Assembly: GCA_958510825.1 (NCBI GenBank)
Contig: OY294046.1
Location: 50,263,794-50,327,793, forward strand
DNA length: 64,000 bases
Reading direction: 5' to 3'
From: Brachypterus glaber
Taxonomy: Eukaryota > Arthropoda > Insecta > Coleoptera > Kateretidae
The stretch's first letter is position 1. Each line of letters opens with the position of its first letter. Positions 32,701-43,684 of this stretch are shown in pieces. The translations under genes were made by a program, and so were the position numbers. Below the pieces are notes generated by a model. The model searched no databases. It had not been told where the DNA came from and saw nothing but the letters and a program-made list of their open reading frames with translations.

Positions 32701-33129
32701 TTCGAAAAACGGTATATTTAATTTTTTTTGTATGGCCGGTTTTTCTACAAAATATAGGTTGACTACATATGGAGTGGAATGGAAAAAGAAGCGTATAAAG
32801 CATAATAACCCTACTTTTACTAATTATTCGCTGAATTCAAAAATAATAAGAATTTCCTTATATCCTGTACCAGTTTTGTTTTATAACATTTTGACTATGT
32901 GCTAGTTTCCTCTAAGTAAACAGCTGGCGCGAAATTGCGGATTATTGATGATTTCGTTCTTAAACGGTAATAAACTTGCAAGATTATGGTAATATTTTGT
33001 GGCATATGACATAAATATGGATCGTTGTACTGCAAATTGCATTAAAAGTTGCGATATTCAAATTGCGACTCGCGCCAAACATAAAATTGAAATATGTAGC
33101 CCAATCACTTTTAGTCCGGGAGCCAGGGG
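32701..33129. other. Spacer, no gene seen
   Basis: No structure recognised. Confidence 0.45.
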
Positions 33130-33445
33130 CTTTTTGACCTTGTGAATTTAAAACGGCGGATCCAATATGGCGGATTAAGTTTTTCGAGAAACTTTAAAAA
33201 ATCTAGTCAGCCATATTGGATTCGCCAATTTGAATTTTGGAAAACTGGCACCAGATCCGTAATCAGCGACCCCAAAAACCCCCGAGTATATAAAAGTTTT
33301 AACAAATCCGAGCAACTTTAAAAAATCTAATCAGCCATATTGGATCCGCCATTTTCAATTTTGAAAAACTGGCAGCGACCCCTCCAAAACCCTCCAGTAC
33401 CAACTTTCAAGCAAATCCGAGAATCTTTAAAAAATCTAATACGCC
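33130..33445. repeat. Tandem repeat of a GCCATATTGGAT-type unit
   Basis: ACTTTAAAAAATCTARTCAG followed by CCATATTGGATYCGCC recurs at 33193 and 33314, with a third weaker copy at 33426. An inverted version (GGCGGATCCAATATGGCGG) is at 33154. Wording such as AGCGACCCCAAAAACCCC links it to the repeat at 10098. Confidence 0.7.
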
Positions 33446-33770
33446 ATTATAATTATACTTTATTGAGTATGAGTCATAAGCCATGTAAAAAAATTTCACT
33501 CGCTATCAAATATTTTTTTTTCAATTCTGAGCGAAGTTCTCATGACCAGCTGACGTATAACGTTGCCTCCATGATGCAGCTGACTATTATTTTTTTGACC
33601 ATTCGACATAAATAACTTAATAGAAAAAAAAATCAACGCCTATCAAATAATTTGAAATTCCGCCATCTTAGATTTTGTGTTTTTGTCGATTTGCACGCGC
33701 ATTTTGAATTTCTCGATAAAAAAGGTAGGTAACAAATTTGTAGAGAACTTAATACTCTACAATCAATAGT

Positions 33771-34019
33771 ATAGTCAATATTGTCGAAAAAAAAAAATAT
33801 ATTGCTAATAACACAACTACCAAAAAAAAAATCATGTAAAATATTTTTAGAATATGCCTTTTTTAAAACCATACAACTTTTCCGATTAAATTTTTTCTCT
33901 AAAGTGGATATTTTGTTATATATCGACCGACTCGGCTTCGTTGAGACACCCTGTATAGTCAATATTGTCGAAAAAAAATATATTTATTGCTAATAACACA
34001 GCTACCAAAAAAAAAATCA
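33771..34019. repeat. Direct repeat of ~68 bp, 180 bp apart
   Basis: TATAGTCAATATTGTCGAAA through CTACC and an A run to TCATGT occurs at 33772-33838 and 33953-34022. Confidence 0.75.
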
Positions 34020-34831
34020 TGTGCCAGAGACTAGACCAACGCATTTTTATATTTTTGGGGTCGCTGAAACCGAATCTGACCTCAAAATTGCTCCATCAGG
34101 TCACCATTTTTTTCTATCCTTAAAAAGGGTAATTCCTTAAATTTAGATGGCGGACAGTTCCCATATTAAATTTATGGGCAAAAATGTGATTTCTTCATCT
34201 ACTACGCGGGAGACACTTAACTGCGTCAAAAGCTGTAATTTTTTAATGAAAAAAATCTAAAATGATTGGGCTATATGAACTTGGACGATATATAAACGAT
34301 GAGCATTAGACACTTTCAAGTTGATTGTCGTTTTGCTTTACCATTTTGAAAATGTTCAAAAGCCTTGTCTTCGTTCAAAAATTTTAATTTTTTTGCGTAT
34401 TTTTGCGTTTTATGACGTTTTATGTAGACATAAATCAATTTCGAAAAAAGAAATGTCGGTCGGTGGCAAAATGGGGGGCAAAATACATTTCTTTTACAAA
34501 AAAATAAAAATCGCTATATAAGGGTTTTTAAGGTAGTATACTCGGTTCGCCTTCGGTGGGACGTGCGGGGGAACACTCAATGTATATCCTATGCAAAAAA
34601 AATCTATTGCCAACATAAAATTTAAGTCTGATTTGGCTCTCACGTTCATCCTAGCTGGCTTGAATACTCGTGGCAAAGCTGTAGGCTGGCCCGAAATTCA
34701 CTTAAAAGAAGGCTCTTTTTTTCGCACAGTGCTACAGTTCTTTACGTTAATTTTTAAATAAAGTAATATAAATAATTATAATAATATTTATCAATGGTTA
34801 ATTGTTAATAATTAATAGTTATATAAAAATG
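34020..34831. repeat. Fragments of the GACGTTTTATGT dispersed family
   Basis: 34395-34460 (TTGCGTATTTTTGCGTTTTA, TGACGTTTTATGTAGACATA) matches 38130-38170 and 39415-39455. 34499-34530 has the GCTATATAAGGGTTTTTAAG phrase. A more GC-rich patch at 34540-34575 (GTTCGCCTTCGGTGGGACGT) is not explained. Confidence 0.6.
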
Positions 34832-35142
34832 AATAAATTACGAATTAAGAATAAATGGGTTATTAAAAAGCAATATGAAAACCATTTTAAGAATGTAGAA
34901 AATGGTAAAATGCGAAAGCAAAATATTGAAAATGAGGAAAACTCTAGCTTAAGTAAAAATAATGAGCTGCAAAACGAAATTGATGAAAATAAAGAAAACT
35001 TTAAAATAAGTGGTTGTAGAATATGGAATATTGAATTGATAGTAAATAAAATGATTTGCGAATGTGGAAATAAACTAACACTGAGTGACATAAAAAGTGA
35101 AACACGGGAAGGATTGGCATTCAATTTTAAAAGTGCAGTGTT
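34832..35142 (+). pseudogene. Possible N-terminus of a Mutator-like (MULE) transposase
   Basis: An open frame from the ATG at 34829-34832 region encodes a basic start (MNKLRIKNKWVIKKQYENHF), an acidic Asn/Glu-rich linker, then ISGCRIWNIELIVNKMICEC and GNKLTLSDIKSETREGLAF. A G-x-R-I-x-(D/N)-I block followed by a Cys pair and a REGLA-like phrase resembles the N-terminal zinc-binding part of Mutator-like transposases of animals; this is from memory of the family and is not certain. After AFNFK a one-base shift would give a further Cys (KCSVLYM). Coding then stops where a dispersed repeat begins at about 35147. No DDE domain remains. Confidence 0.4.
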
Positions 35143-35146
35143 CTGT

Positions 35147-35560
35147 ATATGCCCCCCACCCCTCAGGGGGTGAAATTAGAAAAAAATTATTAGATTCATA
35201 TTCGTCGACCCCAATTTTAACGAAAATATTTAAAAATATTATCCCCCTCAACCCTGCGGGGGTGAAGTTAGAAAAAATTTATAATCAGATTCAATTTCAG
35301 CAACCTCGCAAACCCCTATATAGCAATTTTCAAATTTTTGTAAAAAAATGTATTTTCCCATTGCCGCACCCCAATGTTTACCAAAAACAATCCCGACCGA
35401 GAACTTCTGGTAACATCCCTGTATGCCAAATTTCAAGTATCTAGCTTAAAGCGTTCTTAAGTTATCGTGCTTACAAGATTTTCCGGACAGAACGACCGAT
35501 CTATCGACCGACCGACCGACTATTTTTTTTTGCTTGAAATTGATTTATATTGAACGTCAT
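35147..35560 (-). repeat. Dispersed CTATATAGGGGTTTTTGAGG family, inverted copy
   Basis: Read on the minus strand it has the same order as 38130-38560: a GACCGACCGACC-type simple repeat, TTAAGAACGCT, TTTGGCATACAGG, TGCTATATAGGGGTTT and G-rich ACCCCCTGAGGGG stretches. It ends the preceding transposase fragment, so it inserted there. Confidence 0.75.
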
Positions 35561-36399
35561 AAATCGCAAAAATACACAAAAAAAATTGAAATATTTTGCA
35601 CCTATACAATGCTTTCCGAAATTTTGAAAATTTTCAAAATGGGTAAGCAAAATATATAAATATCATGAAATATTCGTTTTTAAGTAAAAGAAAATTTAAA
35701 AATAATATAGTTAGTTGGACTTTAAAATTGCAAATTAAAAACCATGGTATAAAATATAATTTGGAATATTGAAAGTTCAATCGCCATTTTCGGATCCATT
35801 ATTTTTCTAATATTCTTATGCTTAAATAAAAACTTTTTTATTTTATTTTTTTATTTTTTAATTATATTTAGGTACATATTTTTCTTTGTAAATGTAGTAG
35901 TTTAGTAACACATCAAACATTTTTATAAAATTATTATAAATTTGTACCCGGCTATGGATTTGTTACGTCATAAGTCGGTTAAATTATATGTCTAATTACT
36001 ACCTATTTCTCGCATTATAGTATAAGATCAAATAAATTTAATCTAGAATAATATGAAGTAGATTACGAACCAATGTGCCTCGAAATATGTTCGTTATATT
36101 TTTAATAAAACCAGCCAAACTAACTTCAAGACTTAAATATTTTTTTTATGAGACATTTCCCAAGGTGTAATCTATTTAAAAAATAGTTTTTTGTTAAAAT
36201 CTTTGCATTTTCTTCGTCGAAACGAAAAATAAGTTAAATTTTAATACCGCGCATAAGAACGTATGTTAAAATTATTTTAAATAACTCGAAAACTAAGTTC
36301 AAGAAAATTTTGAAAAAAAATAGGCTTATAGAAGGATCATGTAAGAGTACTTTATAGATGTTTCAGAGAATTCTTTGCATTTCTGTGTAAGAGGTATCC
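35561..36399. other. Spacer, no gene seen
   Basis: AT-rich, no recognised element. Confidence 0.45.
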
Positions 36400-36760
36400 C
36401 ACCTTAAAGTTGTTGAAATTGAATCTAATGATAAATTTTCCAACTCCACCCCCGTGAAGGTGAGGGGGTAAATATTTTAATAATTTCCTTCAAAATTGGT
36501 ATATAGGGGTTTTTTGTGTCGACGAATCTGAATCTGATAATTTTTTTCCAATTTCACCCCCTGAGGGGCGGGGGGTAGTTTTTGTAAAAATTGTTTTATT
36601 GGGGTTTTTGAGGTTGCTGAAAGCATTGGTTACTTAGTCAATGCTGAAAGTGAATCTAATAATAAAAAAATCTAACTTCACTGAAAGTGAATCTGATAAT
36701 AAAAAATCCATTTCAAGCGCGGAGGTGAAAAATGGAAAAAGCTCTTTTCCTGGTCAGTGT
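36400..36760 (+). repeat. Dispersed CTATATAGGGGTTTTTGAGG family, partial copy
   Basis: Contains several ~95-bp units: CCACCCCC...GGGGG, GGGGTTTTTGAGGTTGCTGA, GTGAATCTGATAATAAAAAA. Ends with AAAGCTCTTTTCCTGGTCAG, close to the end of the big copies (AAAGCTCTTTTACTGGGCAG). Confidence 0.7.
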
Positions 36761-37254
36761 ATTTTAAACAAATCTGAAGTAAACCAACCAAAAGTGAATA
36801 TTAAAAGCAAGTAAAATAAAAAAAAACAAACCTACCAAAAACCAACCCAAACCAACGATTAAAAAGTAAGGATATGTTATCTTATAAATAATGATATATA
36901 AGCTATACACGTTGTTAATTTTTTTCAACATTTAATTTTAATAGGGATTTTTTTTGTAAAACTTATAATAAAAATTCCAGCGAATAATGTTAACGATAGT
37001 TTTAGGTACATGGATAAAAGTCAAATGACTGTTGAGAGAGTAGCAATAATAGTTTAACAATTTCAGACCTCACACGTTCCTTTTAAAAAAGTAAACACCG
37101 GTAGTGCATTAAACAGATTTTTTGCTTCCTTTTCAAGAAAGAAAAAACACGGCAGCAAATCTTGATAGTTTTATTACGAGTTATACGGGTTTGGATCTTG
37201 GGTTTGGTTTGATCAGATATAAATTATAATTATCGAGGGGTAAACCATCATTAA
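36761..37254. other. Spacer, no gene seen
   Basis: A short AACCAACC run near 36780-36855. No gene. Confidence 0.45.
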
Positions 37255-37391
37255 GGGCCACTTGCACCAACTTTTGGCCTGGGATTATCTCAGCTAAACC
37301 GAGTTTTATGTTAAAAATGTTGCGTTCTGATTTTTGGGCCGTCAATTTAATCCAAGTTTAAAGTCCAAACCATCATTGGTGCAAGTGGCCC
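37255..37391. mobile_element. PIF/Harbinger-like MITE, copy 2 (137 bp)
   Basis: Same ends as the copy at 17491 (GGGCCACTTGCACCAA / TTGGTGCAAGTGGCCC), flanked by TAA on both sides (37252-37254, 37392-37394). The interior shares AACCGAGTT and GCCGTCAATTTAATCCAAGT with copy 1. Confidence 0.85.
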
Positions 37392-37394
37392 TAA

Positions 37395-37926
37395 ATGTAC
37401 AGGGACTTTCGAGACTTTTCGATTAAAAAATCCAAGACTCTAGATCGTTTTGACAAGATTTCCCAGATTTTCCAAAAAAATCTTGTCGAAAATTACCGAA
37501 ATTTCCGAGAATTTTGTTAAGATTTCTGAGATTTTCGAAAGACTTCTGGAAATTGCTACCCGGACTTCCTAGTCATTTAACTGACATAAAATTTTTATTA
37601 TAATATATAATATAAAACTAACAAATATTATCATGTGATAGCATAAAATATTTATATACCAAGGGACTAAACTGGCCGTTTTAGTCCCGGTGAATGAATG
37701 CAAGGGACTAAAACAGCCACGTTTAATCCTGAGGTATATACACTATTTTTTGCACGACCAAACATAATTTAGGTAGGTGGAAAAAATTAAAATTAAAAAC
37801 CATCCTAAAATTTTTTGTACGACCAAACATAATTTAGGTAGGTGATGCCTGTGAATTGCGAAAAGTCAGTTTCACGGCTACAGCGATTTCAATTGTTTTT
37901 TAATATGGTTGACACAAACGTCAGTT
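37395..37926. other. Spacer with short hairpins and a 64-bp-spaced direct repeat
   Basis: 37671-37696 is a hairpin (GGGACTAAACTGGCCGTTTT to AGTCCC) repeated imperfectly at 37711-37735. ACGACCAAACATAATTTAGG recurs at 37755 and 37818. Confidence 0.6.
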
Positions 37927-39130
37927 CGAAAAAATGGACGAAGACAATAAATTTTAAGCAATTTAAACAATGTTATTTTTACAGGTTTTCTTTGTTAAAA
38001 TCAAATAAATTCGTTTGAATCGCTAATTTATTATAAAACATCACCAAACCTAATTGCTTTCCCATTTTGAAAAATTTCAATTACAATTTCGGAAAGCCTT
38101 GTATTCGTGCAAAAATTTTCAAAATTTTTTTTTTGCGTATTTTTGCGTTTTATGACGTTTTATGTCGATATAAATCAATTTCAAGCAAAAAAAAATTGTC
38201 GCTCGATCGGTCGGTCGATCGGTCGGTCGGTCGATCGGTCTGTCCGGGAAATCTTGTGGGCACGATAACTTAAGAACGCTTTAAGTTACAGACTTGAAAT
38301 TTGGCATACAGGTATGTTACCAAAAGTTCTCGCTCGGGATTGTTTTTGGTGAACATTGGGGTGCGTCAAGGGGGGTGAAAAATACATTTTTTTTTGAAAA
38401 TTTTGAAAATTGCTATATAGGGGTTTTTGAGGTTGCTGAAATTGAATCTGATAATAAATTTTTTCTAACTCCACCCCCGAGGGGGTGGGGGGGTAAATAT
38501 TTTTTAATATTTTCGTCAAAATTGGTATATAGGGGTTTTTGGAGTTGGCGAATATGAATCTCATAATATTTTTTTTCTAATTTCACCCACTGAGGTAGTT
38601 TTCGTGAAAATTGGTATATTGGGGTTTTTGAGGTTGTTAAAAGTGAATCTGATTATAAAAAAATTCTAACTCCACCCCCAAAGGGGCGGGGGGTAGTTTT
38701 CGTGAAAATTTGTATATTGGGGTTTTCGAGGTTGCTAAAACAGAATCTGATAATAAAAAAAAATCTTACTCCACCCCTGAGGGGCAAGGGGTAGTTTTCT
38801 TGAAAATTTATATATTGGGATTTTTGATGTCGCTAAAACTGAACCTTTTAACAAATTTGTAGTTTTTGTGAAAATTAGTGGATTGGGGTTTTTAAGGTTG
38901 CTGAAAGAAAATCTGATAATAAAAAAGTCTAACTACATTCCTTAAGAGGCGGGGGTAGTTTTCGTGAAAATTGGTTTATTTTAAGGTTGCTAAAAGTAAA
39001 TCTAATAATAAAAAATCCATTTTACGCGCGTACGTGTAAAATGGGAAAGCTCTTTTACTGGGCAGTGTATTTTTGTATCAGTAAAGCACATAGTATGTAT
39101 AATATTTTAATATTATCAAGGTTGCCGTGA
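37927..39130 (+). repeat. 1.2-kb repeat, copy 1 of a tandem duplication
   Basis: Starts CGAAAAAATGGACGAAGACA and ends CAAGGTTGCCGTGA. Holds a GATCGGTCGGTCGATCGGTC simple repeat (38200-38240), then about seven ~95-bp units with GGGGTTTTTGAGGTTGCTGA and G-rich blocks. Short open frames on both strands repeat with the units and are not genes. Confidence 0.9.
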
Positions 39131-39209
39131 TTTTTTCCCTTGGGAGATAAACGGCAAGTTTATCCCGAAAATGAAAGCCTAAAATTAAGTTTTGGTCTTT
39201 TGGTCCAAA

Positions 39210-40421
39210 CGAAAAAATGGACGAAGACAATAAATTTTAAGCAATTTAAACAATGTTATTTTTACAGGTTTTCTTTGTTAAAATCAAATAAATTCGTTTG
39301 AATCGCTAATTTATTATAAAACATCACCAAACCTAATTGCTTTCCCATTTTGAAAAATTTCAATTACAATTTCGGAAAGCCTTGTATTCGTGCAAAAATT
39401 TTCAAATTTTTTTTTTGCGTATTTTTGCGTTTTATGACGTTTTATGTCGATATAAATCAATTTCAAGCAAAAAAAAATTGTCGCTCGATCGGTCGGTCGA
39501 TCGGTCGGTCGGTCGATCGGTCTGTCCGGGAAATCTTGTGGGCACGATAACTTAAGAACGCTTTAAGTTACAGACTTGAAATTTGGCATACAGGTATGTT
39601 ACCAAAAGTTCTCGCTCGGGATTGTTTTTGGTGAACATTGGGGTGCGTCAAGGGGGGTGAAAAATACATTTTTTTTTGAAAATTTTGAAAATTGCTATAT
39701 AGGGGTTTTTGAGGTTGCTGAAATTGAATCTGATAATAAATTTTTTCTAACTCCACCCCCGAGGGGGTGGGGGGGTAAATATTTTTTAATATTTTCAATA
39801 TTTTCGTCAAAATTGGTATATAGGGGTTTTTGGAGTTGGCGAATATGAATCTCATAATAATTTTTTTCTAATTTCACCCACTGAGGTAGTTTTCGTGAAA
39901 ATTGGTATATTGGGGTTTTTGAGGTTGTTAAAAGTGAATCTGATTATAAAAAAAATCTAACTCCACCCCCAAAGGGGCGGGGGGTAGTTTTCGTGAAAAT
40001 TTGTATATTGGGGTTTTCGAGGTTGCTAAAACAGAATCTGATAATAAAAAAAATTCTTACTCCACCCCTGAGGGCAAGGGGTAGTTTTCTTGAAAATTTA
40101 TATATTGGGATTTTTGATGTCGCTAAAACTGAACCTTTTAACAAATTTGTAGTTTTTGTGAAAATTAGTGGATTGGGGTTTTTAAGGTTGCTGAAAGAAA
40201 ATCTGATAATAAAAAAGTTCTAACTACATTCCTTAAGAGGCGGGGGTAGTTTTCGTGAAAATTGGTTTATTTTAAGGTTGCTAAATGTAAATCTAATAAT
40301 AAAAAATTCATTTTACGCGCGTACGTGTAAAATGGGAAAGCTCTTTTACTGGGCAGTGTATTTTTGTATCAGTAAAGCACATAGTATGTATAATATTTTA
40401 ATATTATCAAGGTTGCCGTGA
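39210..40421 (+). repeat. 1.2-kb repeat, copy 2 of a tandem duplication
   Basis: Nearly identical to 37927-39130 (period 1283 bp). Differences seen are small, for example an extra AATATTTTC near 39790 and one-base changes in homopolymers. The 79 bases between copies are unique here. Confidence 0.9.
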
Positions 40422-40432
40422 CTATTATTATA

Positions 40433-40508
40433 ATATGTTGCCAAGCAGGTGCAAGTAAAATTTACGACATTTTACTTGTAATTTTACGTGCACTACTTGG
40501 CAACATAT
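40433..40508. mobile_element. Small palindromic element related to 9341-10077
   Basis: ATATGTTGCCAAGCAGGTGC faces GCACTACTTGGCAACATAT. The interior AAGTAAAATTTACGACATTT matches the first palindrome of the 9.3-10.1 kb array. Confidence 0.7.
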
Positions 40509-41470
40509 TTCCTCTGATTTAGCATGTAAATTAATTTACACTTTTTTTTACAGTATATTGGTTGCTTACAACAGTAAATATTTCATGCCAATAAGCTAAA
40601 CCGTTCGTAAGTTATGAAGTAAAAAATATTGTAATATAGGCAAATTAAAAGGACCAAGCAATTTAGCACCAAAGTTTATAGAAAATGTTTTCTCATTTTT
40701 TGACGTGACGTGCTAGCATGGCTATCTAAGTTATATTTTTCATATCTCGTATTTGTTGCAAATGCACAAAAATAAACCGAACGATTTTTGCGGGTGGAAA
40801 CACCCGTTATTAAAATTAACCGCAAAATAAGAATAAAAGTCAGTCAGCTTAAGAATGTCGTGAAGCGTAGAGAAAATGTGAAAAAAGTGGGTGTTAAAAA
40901 AATGTTGTCTGCCTGTCGGTCTATCGGTCTGTATGTAAATCCTTATAACTTTTTAACGGAATGCCCGATTTGAAAAATTCTTTCACCAAACGATTCAGAA
41001 CCATTTCTGTTTGCGTCAGATCAAATATGGTTAAGATTAGCTTAGGACAAGGGAGAAAAATGGACAAAAACTATAATTTTTAGCGATATCTTACTTATTG
41101 TTTATAGTAGGATAATTTTTTTTGCATAATTGAAAATAATCTTAAATTCCCTACAAAAACATATGTAATTATTTTTATCGTAGGACTAATAATTTCCGAG
41201 ATATAGGCATTTTAATAAATTTTTATATATCTTTACATTTTTATTTAGATTTTGACACTAGTAAAATTTCAACCATAGGTAAAATTAATTTCAGTTAATT
41301 TTTCTTTTAATAATAAAGCTAAAAAGAAAAAAAAAGGAAATGGTCAAAAACTACAGGAAAAGTGAAGTCAATTTGATATCTTATTTTATAAACTTCCTCA
41401 TTTTTCCACTCGTCTAGCAAAGGTACCCGTTTGGACTTTTTTTATTTTTAATTTTAAATTGATAGATTTA
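40509..41470 (-). repeat. Dispersed repeat family, copy 2 (inverted relative to 24840)
   Basis: From about 40790: ACACCCGTTATTAAAATTAA, CTTAAGAATGTCGT, GTGGGTGTTAAAAAAATGTT and, at 41355-41400, AGGAAAAGTGAAGTCAATTT with TATAAACTTCCTCATTTTTC, all reverse complements of wording at 24840-25236. No protein recognised. Confidence 0.65.
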
Positions 41471-41558
41471 TCACAAAAAAAAAGTTTATAAAAAAATGAG
41501 TTGGCATGGTGTCGCATCTTCTGCGGATGCATTCCCGCTGCCTTCTTCTCACAGAAAA

Positions 41559-41560
<2 letters not shown>

Positions 41561-41634
<74 letters not shown>
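41561..41634. repeat. (TA)n microsatellite
   Basis: About 37 uninterrupted TA units. The open frames over it encode only Ile-Tyr repeats and are meaningless. Confidence 0.97.
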
Positions 41635-41636
<2 letters not shown>

Positions 41637-41637
<1 letters not shown>

Positions 41638-42026
41638 GGTGGGTCAAAAAAACTCACTATTTTTTTTACTTTGTACTCGGTTAAATTAAGCGTTTAAAAG
41701 ATATTCATCGTCAAACTTCAATGCATACTAATTTTAATAGTTTTTGATGAATAATTCGAAAAATTTCAATTTAATTTATAAGTTTCACGAAAATTTATAC
41801 AAATTTGAGTTTCTATCGTAAGGAGAAATACTTTTTAACGAACAGTTGTCAAAGAGATATGAATTTTTGTTTCTAATACTGAGGAAAAAATGGAAAATTG
41901 TAAAGCGGAGGACCTTCTTATCAAAATTAAGAGCTCATATTTGGTGAGAATTTTCTAGAGGTGTCTAGCAACCGATTTTTCAGAGTACAAAGTAAAAAAA
42001 AAATAGTCGGTTTTTTTGATCCACCC
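41637..42026. mobile_element. TA-flanked MITE, 390 bp
   Basis: Ends GGGTGGGTCAAAAAAACTCA and GGTTTTTTTGATCCACCC, with TTTACTTTGTACTC facing GAGTACAAAGTAAA inside. TA on both sides, although the surrounding TA repeat makes the duplication uncertain. Tc1/mariner-like by target. Confidence 0.75.
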
Positions 42027-42039
42027 TAATATATATATA

Positions 42040-42709
42040 CGGGGTTATTCTTTTATATGGTACACCCCCTGTAACTTTTGAACGAAATGATATATAAACT
42101 TTAAATTTGGAATATGTAAATCACACAATAAAAATTATTATTTGCCATATTTTTCATTTTTTATTCGGTAAGGTGGCGCCAGGGGGCAATGGGGAACAAT
42201 ATTTTAAATAGCACCCTAGGTCTTTTGGTACGTCACTTTAAAGAGCTTTCTCTATTTAACTGTGTAACTATTATTTTTTTTATATTTTTTTTGAAGATTT
42301 TTTTTTCTTCAAAATTATTCAAATTTTTAATATTTTGTGCATAAATTATTAGTCTTAACATGATAATACACTATGTATTAACTATTTGGACTTTTTTTCG
42401 CAAAATTTCTAAAATCAATTTTTAAAAATACTGAAAATTTCATGTTGAAGAAAAAAAATTTCAAAAATAATATTAAAAAATAAATAGTTACATGGTTTAA
42501 TAGAGAATTTTAAGCTCTTTAACGTAACTTATCACAAGACCTAGGGTGTCATTTAAAATATTGTCCACGACTGTCCCCCTGGCGCCGCCTTACCGAATAA
42601 AAAATTGGAAAATATGAAAATGATAGTTTTTTTTGTGTGATATGCATATTCCAAATTTGAAGTTTATAACTTATTCCGTTCAAAAGTTACGGAAAAAAGA
42701 ATAACCCTG
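42040..42709. mobile_element. Foldback element, 670 bp, ~270-bp arms
   Basis: The left arm from CGGGGTTATTCTTTTATATG and the right arm ending AAAAAAGAATAACCCTG are inverted repeats over most of the element: GTAACTTTTGAACG/CGTTCAAAAGTTAC, CGGTAAGGTGGCGCCAGGGG/CCCCTGGCGCCGCCTTACCG, ACCCTAGGTCTT/AAGACCTAGGGT. Flanked by TA. Non-coding. Confidence 0.8.
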
Positions 42710-42778
42710 TATAATATACAGTGTATATGATAGAAGCGAATGTGTGTTGAAAGATAAAATTGCACTAATCATTCAAAT

Positions 42779-42925
42779 CAGGGGCGGATTTATTTCATTT
42801 TAAGGGGGGGGGCATCCATAAGGAAAAAAATTGCGCTTTCACCAAAAATAGAATTTTGAAGGTATTTCTATGCTAATATATCTTGCTGGGGGGGGGGGCA
42901 TGCACCCCCCCTAAATCCGCCCATA
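42779..42925. mobile_element. hAT-like MITE, 147 bp, with perfect 8-bp duplication
   Basis: Ends CAGGGGCGGATTTA and TAAATCCGCCCATA. Flanks ATTCAAAT at 42771-42778 and 42926-42933 are identical. CAGGGGCGGAT-type ends plus an 8-bp duplication fit hAT. G and C runs lie next to both ends. Confidence 0.85.
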
Positions 42926-42933
42926 ATTCAAAT

Positions 42934-43440
42934 AAAAGTAATGAGGAGGGTTAGCACATTTTTTTTTAGATTGTCTGAAGGCACTTCACTTCCTGGGTAA
43001 TACACAAAAATATATTGCAGAAATGCAAATAATTTAGCATATTTGCGGAAAAATTAAGATATTTGAAAATCTTCAACAGAGGATAAATCTGCCGTCATAC
43101 CGTATACGGCAAATGGGCGCTACACGTAAAAAATTACTTCATGCACGTGCAAATTCTAGCTTCGGCATTAAATTTACGGTTTGCAGATGCACTTATAAGT
43201 AGGCTCCTACTATATCCATAGATAATTACGTACAAATCTCTTATATCATACGTTTTATGTGTAACTGCAAAAAAAGATACATTTTATCCATATCAAGTCT
43301 GTAAATTAACAAATGGTCCGGGAAAATTAGTGGCCACGATAACTGAAGAACGCTCTGAGCTAAAGGCTTCAAATTTGGAACATGGGTTGCTTATTAAAAG
43401 TTTCGGCTGGGATTGTTTTTGATACAAAAGTTGAGGTGGG
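42934..43440. other. Spacer; diverged copy of the 38-kb repeat family at 43318-43440
   Basis: GTCCGGGAAAATTAGTGGCC, ACGATAACTGAAGAACGCTC and CGGCTGGGATTGTTTTTG match 38238-38350 with changes. Confidence 0.6.
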
Positions 43441-43442
43441 TA

Positions 43443-43682
43443 CACTGATAAAAAGGATTTATTTGGATATGGCCAATTAAATTATTTGGTTGTGAGTAAC
43501 AAATTTTATTTGAGTCAAATAAATATTTAGTTCATGTAAACAAATATTTTTATTTTAAAATTATTTATTAATGGGAACCAAATAGTTTATTTGACAGAAA
43601 TAAAATTTATTTGCCACAACCAAATAATTCAATTGGCCATATCCAACCAAATATTTTGTTGACACAAACTGTTTTATTAGTG
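43443..43682. mobile_element. TA-flanked MITE, 240 bp
   Basis: Ends CACTGATAAAA and TTTTATTAGTG flanked by TA. Nested inside, ATTTGGATATGGCCAATTAA faces TTCAATTGGCCATATCCAAC. A TACACTG-x-TAAAA start is typical of mariner-like elements. Confidence 0.75.
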
Positions 43683-43684
43683 TA

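Noticed and set aside
38067..40223. Many short frames on both strands
   Set aside because: They repeat with the tandem duplication and its ~95-bp units.
41496..41689. Ile-Tyr repeat proteins
   Set aside because: Translation of a TA microsatellite.
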